This document shows, piece after piece, positions 54,401 through 64,000 of a stretch of DNA of 64,000 nucleotides. The position numbers and the translations under genes were made by a program. Numbering within the stretch: position 1 is the first letter of the stretch; every line of letters starts with the position of its first letter. A model generated the notes under the pieces. That model saw only the letters and a list, made by a program, of their open reading frames with translations. It searched no databases and was not told where the DNA came from. Where the stretch lies: the NCBI RefSeq assembly GCF_031877795.1, contig NC_133954.1, forward strand, positions 9,167,258 to 9,231,257, given 5' to 3'. The DNA comes from Strix aluco. Taxonomy: Eukaryota; Chordata; Aves; Strigiformes; Strigidae.

Positions 54401-55550
54401 TATACCTTAACCAACCACTTGAGAGTTATCTTGGTCTAAGGCAGAAGAACGTGTGGCAGCTTCCCTGCAAAGAGAGAGAAGTGAAATAGTGAGGCTGTGC
54501 ACACATTCAGTAGAGCAATGAGTTTTGCAAGACATGAAATGAGAGGGACACTACTTCAAAATGCCACCAGGCTTGAGTAAAAGTATTTTCCATCAATAAT
54601 TTGATACCTTCTTTTTCACACTTACTTTTTTGGTATGTTTTATTAAAGAAAACTCATAACTTAAGTGCTTTTTTTACATGGAAGCATTGAATTAAAACTT
54701 TTACAGCTGTCTACAAAAATAACTATCATTCCTGTGTTGGCTGGTTCCATATTTGTTATGCAAATACTATCACTGTTATCATTTTTGGACACTGGCATGG
54801 TCCGAGGCTGAACGATAAATATGATTTAGCAAATTACCAAAGGCTTGGCCACAGTTCCTGAGCTTGAGTCTCTCATGAGTGTGGTCAAATGCAAGTACCC
54901 TCCTCTCTCCCTGTTCAGCTGTTTCCTGAGCATTTTTAAAACACTCACTCTAGAAACAAAATATTTCTACTTTTAAGAGTTTAAAAGTTGTAAGCCAGTC
55001 TTCCAAAACACGTAACTGACTTAAAAACCACTGAGTACTTGAACAAATAACGTGGCATTCGGATTTATTTTTGAGCCAACAGGATATGCCCAGCTCTTAT
55101 TTTCAGTCTTTCTCACAGCAAGTGGCAGGAATGGGTTTTTTTGTTTTTAAGCTGAAAGTACCTGTCCCATAATGACTTGCTCCAGAAACCTGCAGCTGAA
55201 GAACACCGTGATGTGCAAACGCTTGCAGTTACCTCGGCGCAGGAGCCACCAGGCCGGCCGGCCCCGCGGTTCAGCGCACCCAGACCACAGCCCGAGCCCG
55301 AGCCCATTCCCTCCTCCCCCCGGAGTTTCCTATCCTTGCCCACGCAGCTGGAAACGCCACCTTAGAGTCAAAAATAAATTTCACTACGCGCTGTGGAAGA
55401 GCGACGTGGTAGTTTCTCAAGCACGGGGCTGAGGCGCGACAGCGCAGGAACCCCGGGGAGCGGGGCCAGCCTCCACTAGCCAAGCGGCCCGCAGGCCTTG
55501 CAGGCCTCTGAAGACAAAAAAACAAAACCATTTTTTTTTAAAAGCGCGGG
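51426..55550. other. Spacer between IKZF3 and ZPBP2 promoters
   Basis: Mixed-composition spacer of about 4 kb between the divergent gene starts. It holds the plus-strand CR1 fragment at 52355-52476. No exons, RNA genes or other elements can be supported. A frame of 122 codons at 53304-53672 has no recognisable homology. Confidence 0.55.
52355..52476 (+). mobile_element. CR1 LINE 3' fragment, plus strand
   Basis: Reads GGCTTTGAGCAGCCTGACCT, then GTCCCTGCCCACGGCAGGGGG, then AGGTCCCTTCCGACCCAAACC and ends TTCTATGATTCATGA, the CR1 3' terminus with its degenerate octamer repeat. Its orientation is opposite to the copies at 51.1-51.4 kb. Confidence 0.93.
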
Positions 55551-56110
55551 GTGTGGGCGAGGAAGAAACGAGGCGGCCGAGCGAGGAGCTGGCGACCCCC
55601 CCTCCTGCCCGCCGCGCTGCGGTGGGGCCGGGAGAGGCCGCCCGCCCCCGCCTGAGGGGAGGAAAGGGCGGGAAGCGGCGGGCGGGAAGCGCCGGGCGGG
55701 CCGGGCCGTTGGTGCCCCCCCGCCCCGGGAGGGCGGTTGGCGGCCGTTGGCGCGGGGGAGGCGGGGAGGGCGGCGCGGCGGCATGGCCGGGGGCGGCGGG
55801 AGGGCCCCGGGGCCCCTCCTGGGGCTGGTGGCGGCGGTGGCGGCGGGCCTGGGCGCCCCGGCTGGAGGTAGGGAGGGAGCGAGCGGCAGGGCCGCGGCCG
55901 GGGGTGCCCTCCCGAGACACGGGCTCCTCGGAGGGCGGCGGCGGGGCTCGGGCCGCCGAGGGACGGGGCGCTGGGCAGCTCTGCCCGGGGCGCGGCCCGT
56001 CGGCCTTGGCGGGACCTTCCTTCGGCGGGTGACGATAAAGCCCCGCTGGGTGGGAGGGTGTGGAGCCCAGCAGCACCCTTGAGCCGCCTCCGGGACAGCG
56101 GCGGCCAGGC
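55550..56110. promoter_or_regulatory. ZPBP2: CpG-island promoter of ZPBP2
   Basis: A dense CpG and GC patch surrounds the ZPBP2 start codon at 55783, separated by AT-rich DNA from the IKZF3 island 5 kb away. No TATA box is obvious. Confidence 0.65.
55783..55867 (+). CDS. ZPBP2: ZPBP2 exon 1, signal peptide
   Basis: 85 bases, residues 1-28 plus one base. Gly/Arg-rich start followed by a hydrophobic Leu/Val/Ala core. The donor is GTAGGG. The sequence is not conserved with mammals, as expected for a signal peptide in a fast-evolving sperm protein. Confidence 0.8.
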
Positions 56111-59100
56111 AGCGCTCCCCAGTCTGCCGCCACGGCCTGACAATGTCAGCACAAATGCTCCTGATTTTCACATCTCCTGGGGGCTCTCATAACAGGAACC
56201 CTCGTGCTTAGACATCTGCCCACTCTTTCCCAAAAGGCAAAGGCTCACAGATGCTTGAAGACTCGATACCCTCCCACGGTCACCATGTTGTCCCCATCCT
56301 GCTTGTCCTTGGGGTGACTGTGAAGAGCCTAAGCTTTCTAGTTAGATTTTATAACTATTTGATTGGCTTTTTGTAAAGGGAAAGGCTCAGCTAGTTTGGA
56401 ACCTGGTATATCAAGACAGATTTGCAACATGGCACTAAAGCAACAAAAACTGGCAAGTCAGCAACAAGTGGGAGCCCTTTTTTTAAGAAAAGGGTGTGGG
56501 GAGGAAGAAAAGGCAAGAGACACAAACTCTCTAGAACAAAATTAATAGTTAACAATCACACAATTAGATTTCTCTCTGTAATATTCTAAGTCCTTTTCCC
56601 TACAGTGAGAGCTCTACCTCAGGAAAAGCAACTTTCTACTGATTTAATTGAAAAGAATGATGTTTATGGTGACACCAGGCATGAAGGTAAACTTGTCTTT
56701 TATCTATCTATCTATCTATCTAGGTCTTACTGGACTTTTAAAACGGAGTTTGAAGCACAGTGATCATTAGGTAGACACCTCTACACAGGCAAGTGACACA
56801 ACCAGGCTTGGCTAAACACGGTGCTGGAGACTCCAGGATACGATCCTGATGGCATACAGAAACATGGGGGGTGGGTTTAGAAATCCATTTGTCCCATGGT
56901 GCTCGCACTTCTGAAAATTTAACGTCTAAATGAGGATCCTACTCATCAACAGGCTCAAAATCTGGTGCTTTTTGTGACCCTGCAACGTGGTTTGTGTGGG
57001 ACTCGAGCACCTCCTACGCACAGTCAGCACCAACCACGCTGTGGACAGTTCCATGATATTAATAAGAGCAAATGGAGATAAAAATATTAACCTCGCACTT
57101 TTCACGTCCAAACATGAGAAATAAACTTTGCATTCAATATATTTTTGTAATTAGTATTTTGGTGATTTCATTCAATATGAGCATTTCACGTCATTTACCT
57201 TACTCTCTTGTATTGCAGTTAATGTGTATGTTAAGGTGTTTACAAATAGCCCATTTCTAGTATGTATGGATCTGGCTCGTTCTCAAGAAGAAGTAATAGA
57301 TCCCAAGTATTTGTGGATTGGTCCAGATGGAAGAAATTTAGAAGGTCAGTCGCTTTACTCAGACTACAGAGGATTTCCACTCTGCCTGCCTTAGCTGTTC
57401 TTCCCCCACTCACTAACAGAATAAGCTTTTTACAGCACTTTTTCCCAAACTTCGAAACAGCCTCTGCCTCAGGGTGGGGGGGAGGCAATCAGGAAAATAT
57501 GCTGAGATAGAGAAATAGTTTCTGTTTTCTATTTACAAGGGGAAAAGTCAACCACAAATGGCTAAGTAGATTACTGCACATATTTTCCTTGTTTCTGCTG
57601 ATGCCACCCTGCAATAGGATGGTGGGTCCATATAGTCACTTGGTCCTTTGTCAAGTTTTTCCGCAAGCTCTGACATTAGACTATGTTTCTCTTCTCCCTC
57701 TAAAATTTTCAAATGCTTGAGATAGAAGGAAACTTGCAATAAGTCCTAAAGGTCATCAATTTTAGATTGTTTCAGACTGACATGAATCAGTGTCATTATG
57801 TACAAGAGCAAGATCTCACCCTCAAATGTTCTAAATGAGCAGAGCATCAGAAACTGAACATTTCCAGTAATCAAGTATTTCCTGTTTCTATTCTAGGGCA
57901 AATGTATGTGAATCTTACAGAAACAGGAAAGCTGATGGTGATGGGTTTTAAGGAGTCTATGTCTGGAGCCTACACTTGCACTCTTTCTCACAAAATCATA
58001 GAAACTATGACACAAGAAGAAAGAGAAGTGGTTGAGGCGTATAAATTCATGGTATATGGTAAGATTGCTAACTTGCTAGTAAGGTAATGTGCGTAGCCTT
58101 GGCAGCTTGGTGGGTTTGTGAAGTGCATGTTTGTTGCAAGGCTTGATTAAAAAAAATAGTTCACATCTTATGCCAGAATAGAAAATAATTTTTTTCTGTT
58201 TATACAAACACACCTCCCCTCTCCCAGTTTTGGAAAAAGCTTTAAATAACCTCTACCAAGAATATATGGCCACTCAAAGGATAAAATAATCTCTGCCCTC
58301 AGTAAGAACGAAGTGAAGTACAACGATTCCAGTGACATCCAAGATCTGAAAAGGAAGCTCACGTCTGAGCGCAGCGTCCCGCGAGAACACCCAGCCGCAC
58401 CTAACGCTGGTGCAGGAGGAGCCCCCTGCCCCGATGGCTCGAGCTGCACACTCGAGCCTTCTTCCACCCCTTGTAACCACCGTTCACCGGTGCCACCTCC
58501 CCACCCACAAAATAACATTCCAAAAATGCGTGAGAAACACTGACTTGTAAAATTTAAAAAAACATTCGCTCCTACACCGCAATTGCCCAGAATGTTTTTG
58601 CATAATCCCAGCCCCTTTCAGTTACACAACTCTGTAGACGTACTAGTTCTGTTATTGCACTACTTTCCCCCTTTTTTGTTTTATATTTGGGAGCAGAGCC
58701 TTGTAACATAAGCACATGAATTCCCGCACGTTTAAAACTAAAATGTATCTTACTATTTACGTCAGCTCTGGCAAGGACAAATTTGTCCTGTTACGGTTAA
58801 TGAGTAAGCTTTATTTATTTGTTTACTTTTGAATAAGAGCCCGTATTTCAGATCCAAAGTACACTGATACAGGCGATAAGGTTCTGTATAAGATTCAATC
58901 TGCGCTTGCACCGCAGAACTCTCACAAACTGTTTTCTTAAAGCATACAGGGAAGCTGACCACGCGTATCAGGTATCTGTTCGCTATACTACAAAGGAATG
59001 CGAGCTACCAGCTAACAGCCAGTTCTTTGAGGAACTAAAGAAAATCGTAAATAACATCATCTCTGACCTGACGTGTCACATCATAGAGTCGTCCTACAAA

Positions 59101-61737
59101 TGCCATTCCTTCAAGAGACCAAAACAAGGCCTCGGGCACGAACTATTTGTTAGTTTTCAAGGTAACAGATTTCCGTGTTTGTTTGGGAGGGATCATTTAT
59201 TTTTATAAACAACCTGAAAGTGCTATAAACAACATCTGAAATACACTGAAGTCGAGTGCAATACCTGCAGAAGTTGTTTCCCTGCTTTCTTTCGGAGTCC
59301 CTGTATTTTTTCTTACTAGCCCACAGATGGAGCTAAAATGCAGTTTATAGGTTGAATTTGTAGTATTGTACTTACAACCTTAGCGAGGAACGTTACTCTT
59401 CAAGGTGTGCAGTTGGAAAGGATTGTTGGGAGATAGCTGATAAGATGCCATGATTTTTTCACTAATGTAATTGTAAAAGGAAAATGGTCGTATATTTTTT
59501 TCATTATTTGCTTTTTGAAACAAGTCTATGACCTCTGTGGTGTCGCTTGATTCTAAGAAACTGCACAGAGTTAAAAGCAGAAGCCCCACAGTTCCCTTAT
59601 GGTAAGACTGCTGTGGCCATATCGCCTTGCAGAACAGGTTAAATCAGCCCTGATGGCTGCCCTAATCTCACTGAGGAAGTTATTCCATCATGCTTTGCCC
59701 ACATTCTCTCCTGTATCTGTTCTTGTCCTGTGCCAAGAGGGACCATCCAAGAGGTTATGGAACAGCTTTGTGGCCATTTCCCCCTCAGTAAAGTCAAGAA
59801 ACATTCAGAACAGACTGAGGACCCAAAAGTTTCAAGTTTACATAAAACTTTAGCCCTTTCTGGAATGCATTCTTCCTGTCAGCATATTTTCCCCCCCATT
59901 ATTTTGTTGGCTGACCTCTGACACTTACTAGAACAAAGCAATTTAAGGAACTGGACAAAACCCACCAGGACCGAATCTGTTTTTCCCCCCGTTCTCAGTC
60001 ACTCATTTTTCAACATTCAAATGCACCCAACAAAAAAAACTGTTTCAAAACATGATCACGACTGCAGAAGGTGAAAGAAAAAAGAAAATCACAATTCTTC
60101 ACAAATTAGAGGCAAAATTAAGAGAGTACGATAGGAGGAAGTGAGCACCGTAAGATGCTAAAAGCAGCGATGGGTTTTATTTGTTGATGTTTTCAGAAAT
60201 GAACCTGAAGACACCAGCTTGAGGGATTTGAGTTCACTGTAATATATTCTTCAACACACGTACATGTCTCCTTTTTTTCCCCCACCCACAGTCAATCCTT
60301 TTGCACCAGGATGGGTAGAAGTTTGCCACCAGGTTCCTTACGATTGTGAAGACGCGACAAACACGCGAGTTCAAGAGGTTCTGTGTCAGCCACCCTTGTG
60401 TCTTCCCCGCGTAACTAACACAAAGCTCTGCCTTAGCATCTGCAGGCTCCACTGGTGGTAATCCAGCTTCACCCAGGTTTTATGGGATTAGTATCATTGT
60501 AAATGACAATGCACACATTTCAAATAATTCAGCTCAGGATGGAAAACTGGTTTTAAAAGACAAATTGATCCAGTTTTAAAAAAAATCAGGCTCATTTATA
60601 TTTACTTCTTAGAATAAAGAATGATAAACATTAGTATTTATATTAGTATACTGAACTTCCAATTCTCTAATCTAAATATTTGATTGACGATTTGGTAAAT
60701 GAAATACAATTTAAAGTGAATCTACTGTAGCTGGTCTCTGAGATCTGTTGTCCCTGGCTTCTGGTTGTTGATAAACGCTGCCAGCCTGCGAGCGGGGCCT
60801 GGTCCCCGGCGCCTGCAGCGGAGGAAGATTCCTGGTGAAGGTGACAGGCCAGGGGGGGCAGAAGTCAGGACTACGAATAAGTATATTAAATATATGAAAT
60901 ACTGATATTTTTAAACCAAGAAAAAACAACTGACTATTTCTTATCCTTCCAACGTTTCTGAATTTTAGGCAAAAGATCGAATTGGAGAGTTTTTCAACAA
61001 GCAGGCGTATGTTTTGAAGCACGAGTTTCAAACTGTTCCTACCATACACTACGTGGACAACAGTTTCTCAGCCACTCACATTGACAGCTGTCGACCCGGT
61101 TTTGGGAAAAATGATCTCACCCACAAAAACTGTGCCAGTTGCTGCGGTAAATTCAAAATATATTGATTTAAATAGAGCTTATTAGCTCTGATCACGGGTT
61201 TCTCTGAAGGGTATTTGGTAAATATCAGTGTCAAAAGCAATGGTATTTCCATTCATCTTTTGGAAGGACATTCACATCGTAGATTTAAAAAAAAAACAAC
61301 GTTTGTGGGTGTAACTGTATTTCCAAACAGAGCAAGTGGAAGCAGTGAAGTGGGTTTTTGTCTTCCAGGTCACTGGTGAGTGACTATGCTCAGGATATAG
61401 AGCGAATAAGAAACAGTCACCTTAACGGTAGCGCTGCTAGAAAGCGCCCCGCTGTTCTAAAAGATCTTTTGCCTCAGCACCCGCTGCCCGTCCGGGGCTT
61501 CGGGTGTTTAGCCAGGGGCAGGCTGGGCGAGTGGGGGAGGACGAGAGCTCACCCGCAGCGTGGGGAGGGCGCGTGGTGCTGCCCGACGTGGGCCGAGCCA
61601 GAGGGCAGCTGCCTGAAACGCCAACTGTTCCCTTCGCAGTGGTTTGTGATCCTGGAACTTACAGTCCTAACAACGCCGTGACCTGCCAGATTTGTACAAG
61701 GCCTCGAGTCAAAAAGTACGGCGCGAGATCTTGCTAA
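55783..61737 (+). CDS. ZPBP2: ZPBP2, zona pellucida-binding protein 2
   Basis: Secreted acrosomal protein family of sperm, paralog of ZPBP1, involved in acrosome shaping and egg-coat binding. Exons 55783-55867, 56606-56686, 57219-57344, 57897-58058, 58943-59161, 60292-60377, 60969-61146 and 61640-61737 join in phase to 344 aa (human 338). Signal peptide about residues 1-27 (LLGLVAAVAAGLGAP). An Ig-like part has C71, W88 (YLWIGP) and Y123-T-C125. The conserved CHIIESSYKCHS and NPFAPGW blocks follow, then a Cys-rich tail (SCRPGFGK, NCASCC, CDPGTYSPNNAVTCQIC) resembling a GCC2/GCC3 repeat. The start is the only ATG giving a signal peptide in frame with exon 2. The N-terminal exons are diverged. 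From exon 3 onward the match to remembered human ZPBP2 is clear. Confidence 0.94.
56606..56686 (+). CDS. ZPBP2: ZPBP2 exon 2
   Basis: 81 bases, phase 1/1. Encodes a short, poorly conserved stretch (LPQEKQLSTDLIEKNDVYGD). Borders are TACAG and GTAAAC. It is symmetric, so skipping is tolerated by the frame. Confidence 0.78.
56701..56722. repeat. (TATC)n microsatellite
   Basis: About five and a half TATC/TCTA units, immediately after ZPBP2 exon 2 in its second intron. Likely length-variable. Confidence 0.92.
57219..57344 (+). CDS. ZPBP2: ZPBP2 exon 3, first half of Ig-like domain
   Basis: 126 bases, phase 1/1. VYVKVFTNSPFLVCMDLA and VIDPKYLWIGPDG align directly with human VELHQNSPVLICMDF and EIVDPTYLWIGPN. 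It holds the Ig-type Cys (C71) and Trp (W88). Confidence 0.93.
57897..58058 (+). CDS. ZPBP2: ZPBP2 exon 4, second half of Ig-like domain
   Basis: 162 bases, phase 1/1. NLTETGKLMVMGF, SGAYTCTLSHK and TQEEREVVEAYKFMVY match human ITETGQLMV, SGLYTCTLSYK and YDFMVF. It carries the second Ig cysteine (C125). The acceptor is TTCTAG. Confidence 0.94.
58943..59161 (+). CDS. ZPBP2: ZPBP2 exon 5
   Basis: 219 bases, phase 1/1. AYREADHAYQVSVRYTT, NNIISDLTCHIIESSYKCHS and GLGHELFVSFQ align with the human central domain, with conserved cysteines. The acceptor is CTTAAAG rather than the tempting CATACAG eight bases later; only the former restores the conserved AYRE. Confidence 0.93.
60292..60377 (+). CDS. 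ZPBP2: ZPBP2 exon 6
   Basis: 86 bases, enters in phase 1 and leaves in phase 0. VNPFAPGWVEVCHQ and DCEDATNTRVQE match human VNPFAPGWKGAC and DCEDTTNHNILQ. The donor GAG|GTTCTG is weak, but it is the position that keeps alignment with exon 7. Confidence 0.85.
60969..61146 (+). CDS. ZPBP2: ZPBP2 exon 7
   Basis: 178 bases from phase 0. AKDRIGEFFNKQAYVL, TIHYVDNSFS and DSCRPGFGKNDL, then NCASCC, parallel human ARDRIEDFFRSQAYIF, MHFVDHSFQ and DSCRPGFGKNERL. Borders are TTTTAG and GTAAAT. Confidence 0.94.
61640..61737 (+). CDS. ZPBP2: ZPBP2 exon 8, Cys-rich end and stop
   Basis: 98 bases ending in TAA. VVCDPGTYSPNNAVTCQICT and YGARSC match human VVCSPATFSPDVNVTCQTC and YGAKSC. The bird protein stops right after the last conserved Cys, lacking the human C-terminal tail. 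The acceptor is TTCGCAG. Confidence 0.93.
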
Positions 61738-61741
61738 TAAA
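61736..61741 (+). terminator. ZPBP2: ZPBP2 polyadenylation signal overlapping the stop codon
   Basis: The sequence TAATAAA includes the stop TAA (61735-61737) and AATAAA at 61736-61741. If this signal is used, the 3'UTR would be only about 15-30 bases. I see no other canonical signal within the next 1.5 kb; the next is at about 63374. Confidence 0.6.
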
Positions 61742-61759
61742 CTGATGACAGAAACTGGA

Positions 61760-64000
61760 AAACCGAAGAGCAGCTGTCAAAGCGTTACTGGGTTTGTGAT
61801 GTTCTTTCCGTTTTTAGCTGCCAGTTCTGGAATCCTACATTCATTTTCGAACAATCACAAAACATCATCACTCGTGCACCCCAGATTTTCTGTATTCAGG
61901 GACCACTTAGACCGTAAAAATGATGCATAAAATGAAGCGTTCACGCAAGGTGAAGTAACTCAATGAAAAAAAAAAAGGAAGTTTGTCACGTGGCTGTTAG
62001 TGCAAAGAGGCTGTGTCTTGGTGGTGACACCAGACAGGCCACAGCTTTGTGCTGCAGTTTGCTCAGAGAATGTAAAGGAGCCACAAACAACTCAGGAAAG
62101 GCGGCAGATAGCTGTGGTGGAACTCTGCCACAACGACACACCAGAACCTTTACCAGCAATTTCTAGCAGATATTAATAGAAGCATTGAATCTTTGTGATT
62201 TAAAAACTCTAAATGCCCTTCCCTTTGTTTTGCCCCGTTTCTGTCCCAAGTGTTCCAGCCTGCCCTGTGCAATGTTGTACCACGCACTCGTTAACGGACA
62301 CCGACCCGCTCAGGGCTTTCCCCGCTGCTCCGCCAGCGGGAGCTCTGCCGACGAGCAGACCCCAGCAGAGGGGAGAGGGAAATCGGGTCTCCGAGACAAG
62401 AGAGAGGGTTAATAAATAATTCTGCAGCCCAGCAGTCAGGAGAATTATGGACCCGGCTTTTACGGATCTCTTCTTGTCCGCTGCTCCCCAGAAGGAAGCG
62501 GGTACGTCCCGGGGGAAGCGCAGCGGCTGCGGAGCCTCCTCCGCCTGCTCCTTCAGCTGCATCCCGTCCTCGTGGCAGAGCTCTGCTGGCCCCAGGTGCA
62601 GGACTGTGCGAGCAGATGATCCTCTTACACCAGCTGCAAATTCCCACCAAGTTCACCGGATGAGTAACAAGTCAGGACACAAATTGCCAAAGCACTGAGA
62701 TAATGGGAAAGTTTTCTTCCCAGAAGAGACTTACTCCCATCAGCTTTTGAGGAGTAGCTGCTGGATCTGCAGCAGTTGAGCATTTTGCTCACAAAACACT
62801 ATTAGCAAAGATTATTTTACTACATTCCAGAGCTTCCCGACTCACCCTGACTTCTCTGCAACCCCGTAAGGTGCCGAGCGCGGGCTGTGCGAGCCCCCCA
62901 GAGCAGGCAGCCTGCCGCAGCCTTCCGAGCCCGCGGTGGAGCTCCCGGGACACGGGCTTTTACAAGGTGTCTCGAAGCTTTGTAATAAACTGTTCCCTGC
63001 CGGGAGCTGCCGCCTTCCAGCCTCCAGCGAGCCCTCGCCCTCCTTCCCCTCGTGAAGCGCAGCCGGCCGCCGCCGCCGCCCCTTCCGAAGCCACTTGTGT
63101 GACGGCGGTGGGACCCCTGCCCGCCGCCCCAGCACACAGCCATGCCGCTCTTTTTTGCGCTATGTAGGGCTAAAATCAGGCAAAAGAGCCCCTCCCGCCC
63201 ACTAACCGCAACTTCTTCTGGCATCTAGAAATCCCTTGGTGGGTATTCATGCAAAAATCGACCAGGTTCAACCCAGTTTAACTTATCCATTTTGACAGGA
63301 ACACAGCAGGAGATGGTGCGGGCACAGACCACGCTCCGAGCTTTTCAGAATCATTACTTATTAAATACTGACGAATAAAGTGCACTGTAACGAGCATTTA
63401 AACTGCCTGTAGGCTGATTATCTCAGCTGCCAACTGGACACCGTGTGCACGGCTCAGGCTTATACAGATTAAGCAGACGGGCTCAGCGATTGCTGCCCGC
63501 GTCTCTTGGCCTATTTCACAACAGAGGAATGCCACATGCATAAATGATTATGGGGAAAAAAAAGCAGTAAGTAGGTACTAAGTGCAAGCGAGTCACAAAT
63601 GAACACTTACTCCCTCCTCCTTCTAAAAACCTGGGGGTATAGGAAGCTCTTACAGTGCCTCAGCTCTTTCAGTGGCCGCCTTAAAACTAGAAAAATAGGT
63701 CAAATATTTCAGTATTGCACTACAGAGGAGCTCGTGTCATTAATTCTGTGGAGACTTTCATGAAAAACTGACGCAAAATGGCTTCACTCTGACCTTTCCT
63801 GCGTGGACGTCCTCTCCATCCCGCCGGAGCTCCCGGCCTTCGCTCCCTGGGAGAGCCCCGAGCGCGGCTGAATCTGTTATTTATGACACACTGGCAGCTC
63901 CCTCCCTTTCCCGAGCTGCTGAGTCGCTGTCACACTTCAGCTTTTACAAATCGCTGCAATCAGCCCTCACTTCGCCTCACCTTTACTTTTTACGATCGCT
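61760..64000. other. Downstream of ZPBP2, no gene recognised
   Basis: AT-rich and then GC-rich spacer. Frames at 62447-62698 and 62820-63224 are short and Ser/Arg/Pro rich without known domains. A GCC run (63062-63080) lies in the GC-rich patch at about 62860-63120. In other amniotes gasdermin and ORMDL3 genes lie further along, but nothing resembling them is visible here. Confidence 0.5.

Noticed and set aside
55417-56171. Minus-strand frames of 200+ codons over the ZPBP2 first exon
   Set aside because: CpG-island artefacts, three overlapping frames at once, no homology.
58906-58942. Extending ZPBP2 exon 5 upstream to the in-frame ATG, or starting it at the CATACAG acceptor
   Set aside because: The conserved AYRE motif and phase require the acceptor at 58941-58942. 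The upstream residues are intronic.
62447-63224. Possible gasdermin or other gene downstream of ZPBP2
   Set aside because: Expected by synteny further along, but the short frames here show no gasdermin or ORMDL features.

Overview
The window is an ordinary vertebrate nuclear locus, almost certainly from a bird. Intron-containing genes encode proteins that align end to end with GRB7, IKZF3 (Aiolos) and ZPBP2. The repeats are CR1 LINE fragments plus a few very old MIR-like SINEs, and the first 13 kb has the tiny introns and GC-rich minisatellites typical of avian microchromosomes. Gene order is GRB7(+), an RDH8-like short-chain dehydrogenase(+), IKZF3(-), ZPBP2(+). GRB7-IKZF3-ZPBP2 is the known order of human 17q12-q21. 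The RDH8-like gene between GRB7 and IKZF3 is extra relative to mammals. I found no operons, CRISPR arrays, phage or retroviral fossils, and no convincing RNA genes.

Region 1-12.95 kb is GC-rich. GRB7 (coding 1580-5356, 14 coding exons, 526 aa) has a proline-rich N-terminus and RA, PH, BPS and SH2 domains, with a polyadenylation signal at 5929. About 250 bp further on, a TATA-type promoter with two CRX/OTX-type GGATTA sites leads into the RDH8-like gene (6226-8649, 6 exons, 318 aa), a probable retinol dehydrogenase. Minisatellites fill introns and flanks of both genes. From 8.8 to 12.9 kb there is no supportable gene. This stretch contains a kappaB / E-box / octamer cluster near 10.65 kb, downstream of IKZF3.

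Region 12.95-50.7 kb is AT-rich and is taken up by IKZF3 on the minus strand: a 2.3-2.9 kb 3'UTR, eight coding exons (512 aa, six zinc fingers) and a CpG-island promoter near 50.5 kb. Every internal coding exon is symmetric, which fits the exon-skipping isoforms known for the Ikaros family. Two ancient SINE copies in opposite orientation flank exon 5.

Region 50.7-64 kb begins with a spacer containing CR1 fragments. ZPBP2 follows (55783-61737, 8 exons, 344 aa, secreted acrosomal/zona-binding family), starting in its own CpG island and ending with a polyadenylation signal that overlaps its stop codon. The last 2.2 kb shows no supportable gene. The genes do not form one pathway: a receptor-tyrosine-kinase adaptor, a retinoid enzyme, a lymphoid transcription factor and a sperm protein are simply neighbours. 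Exon boundaries were set by hand from splice consensus, phase and remembered human protein sequences. They are internally consistent, but no alignment was run.
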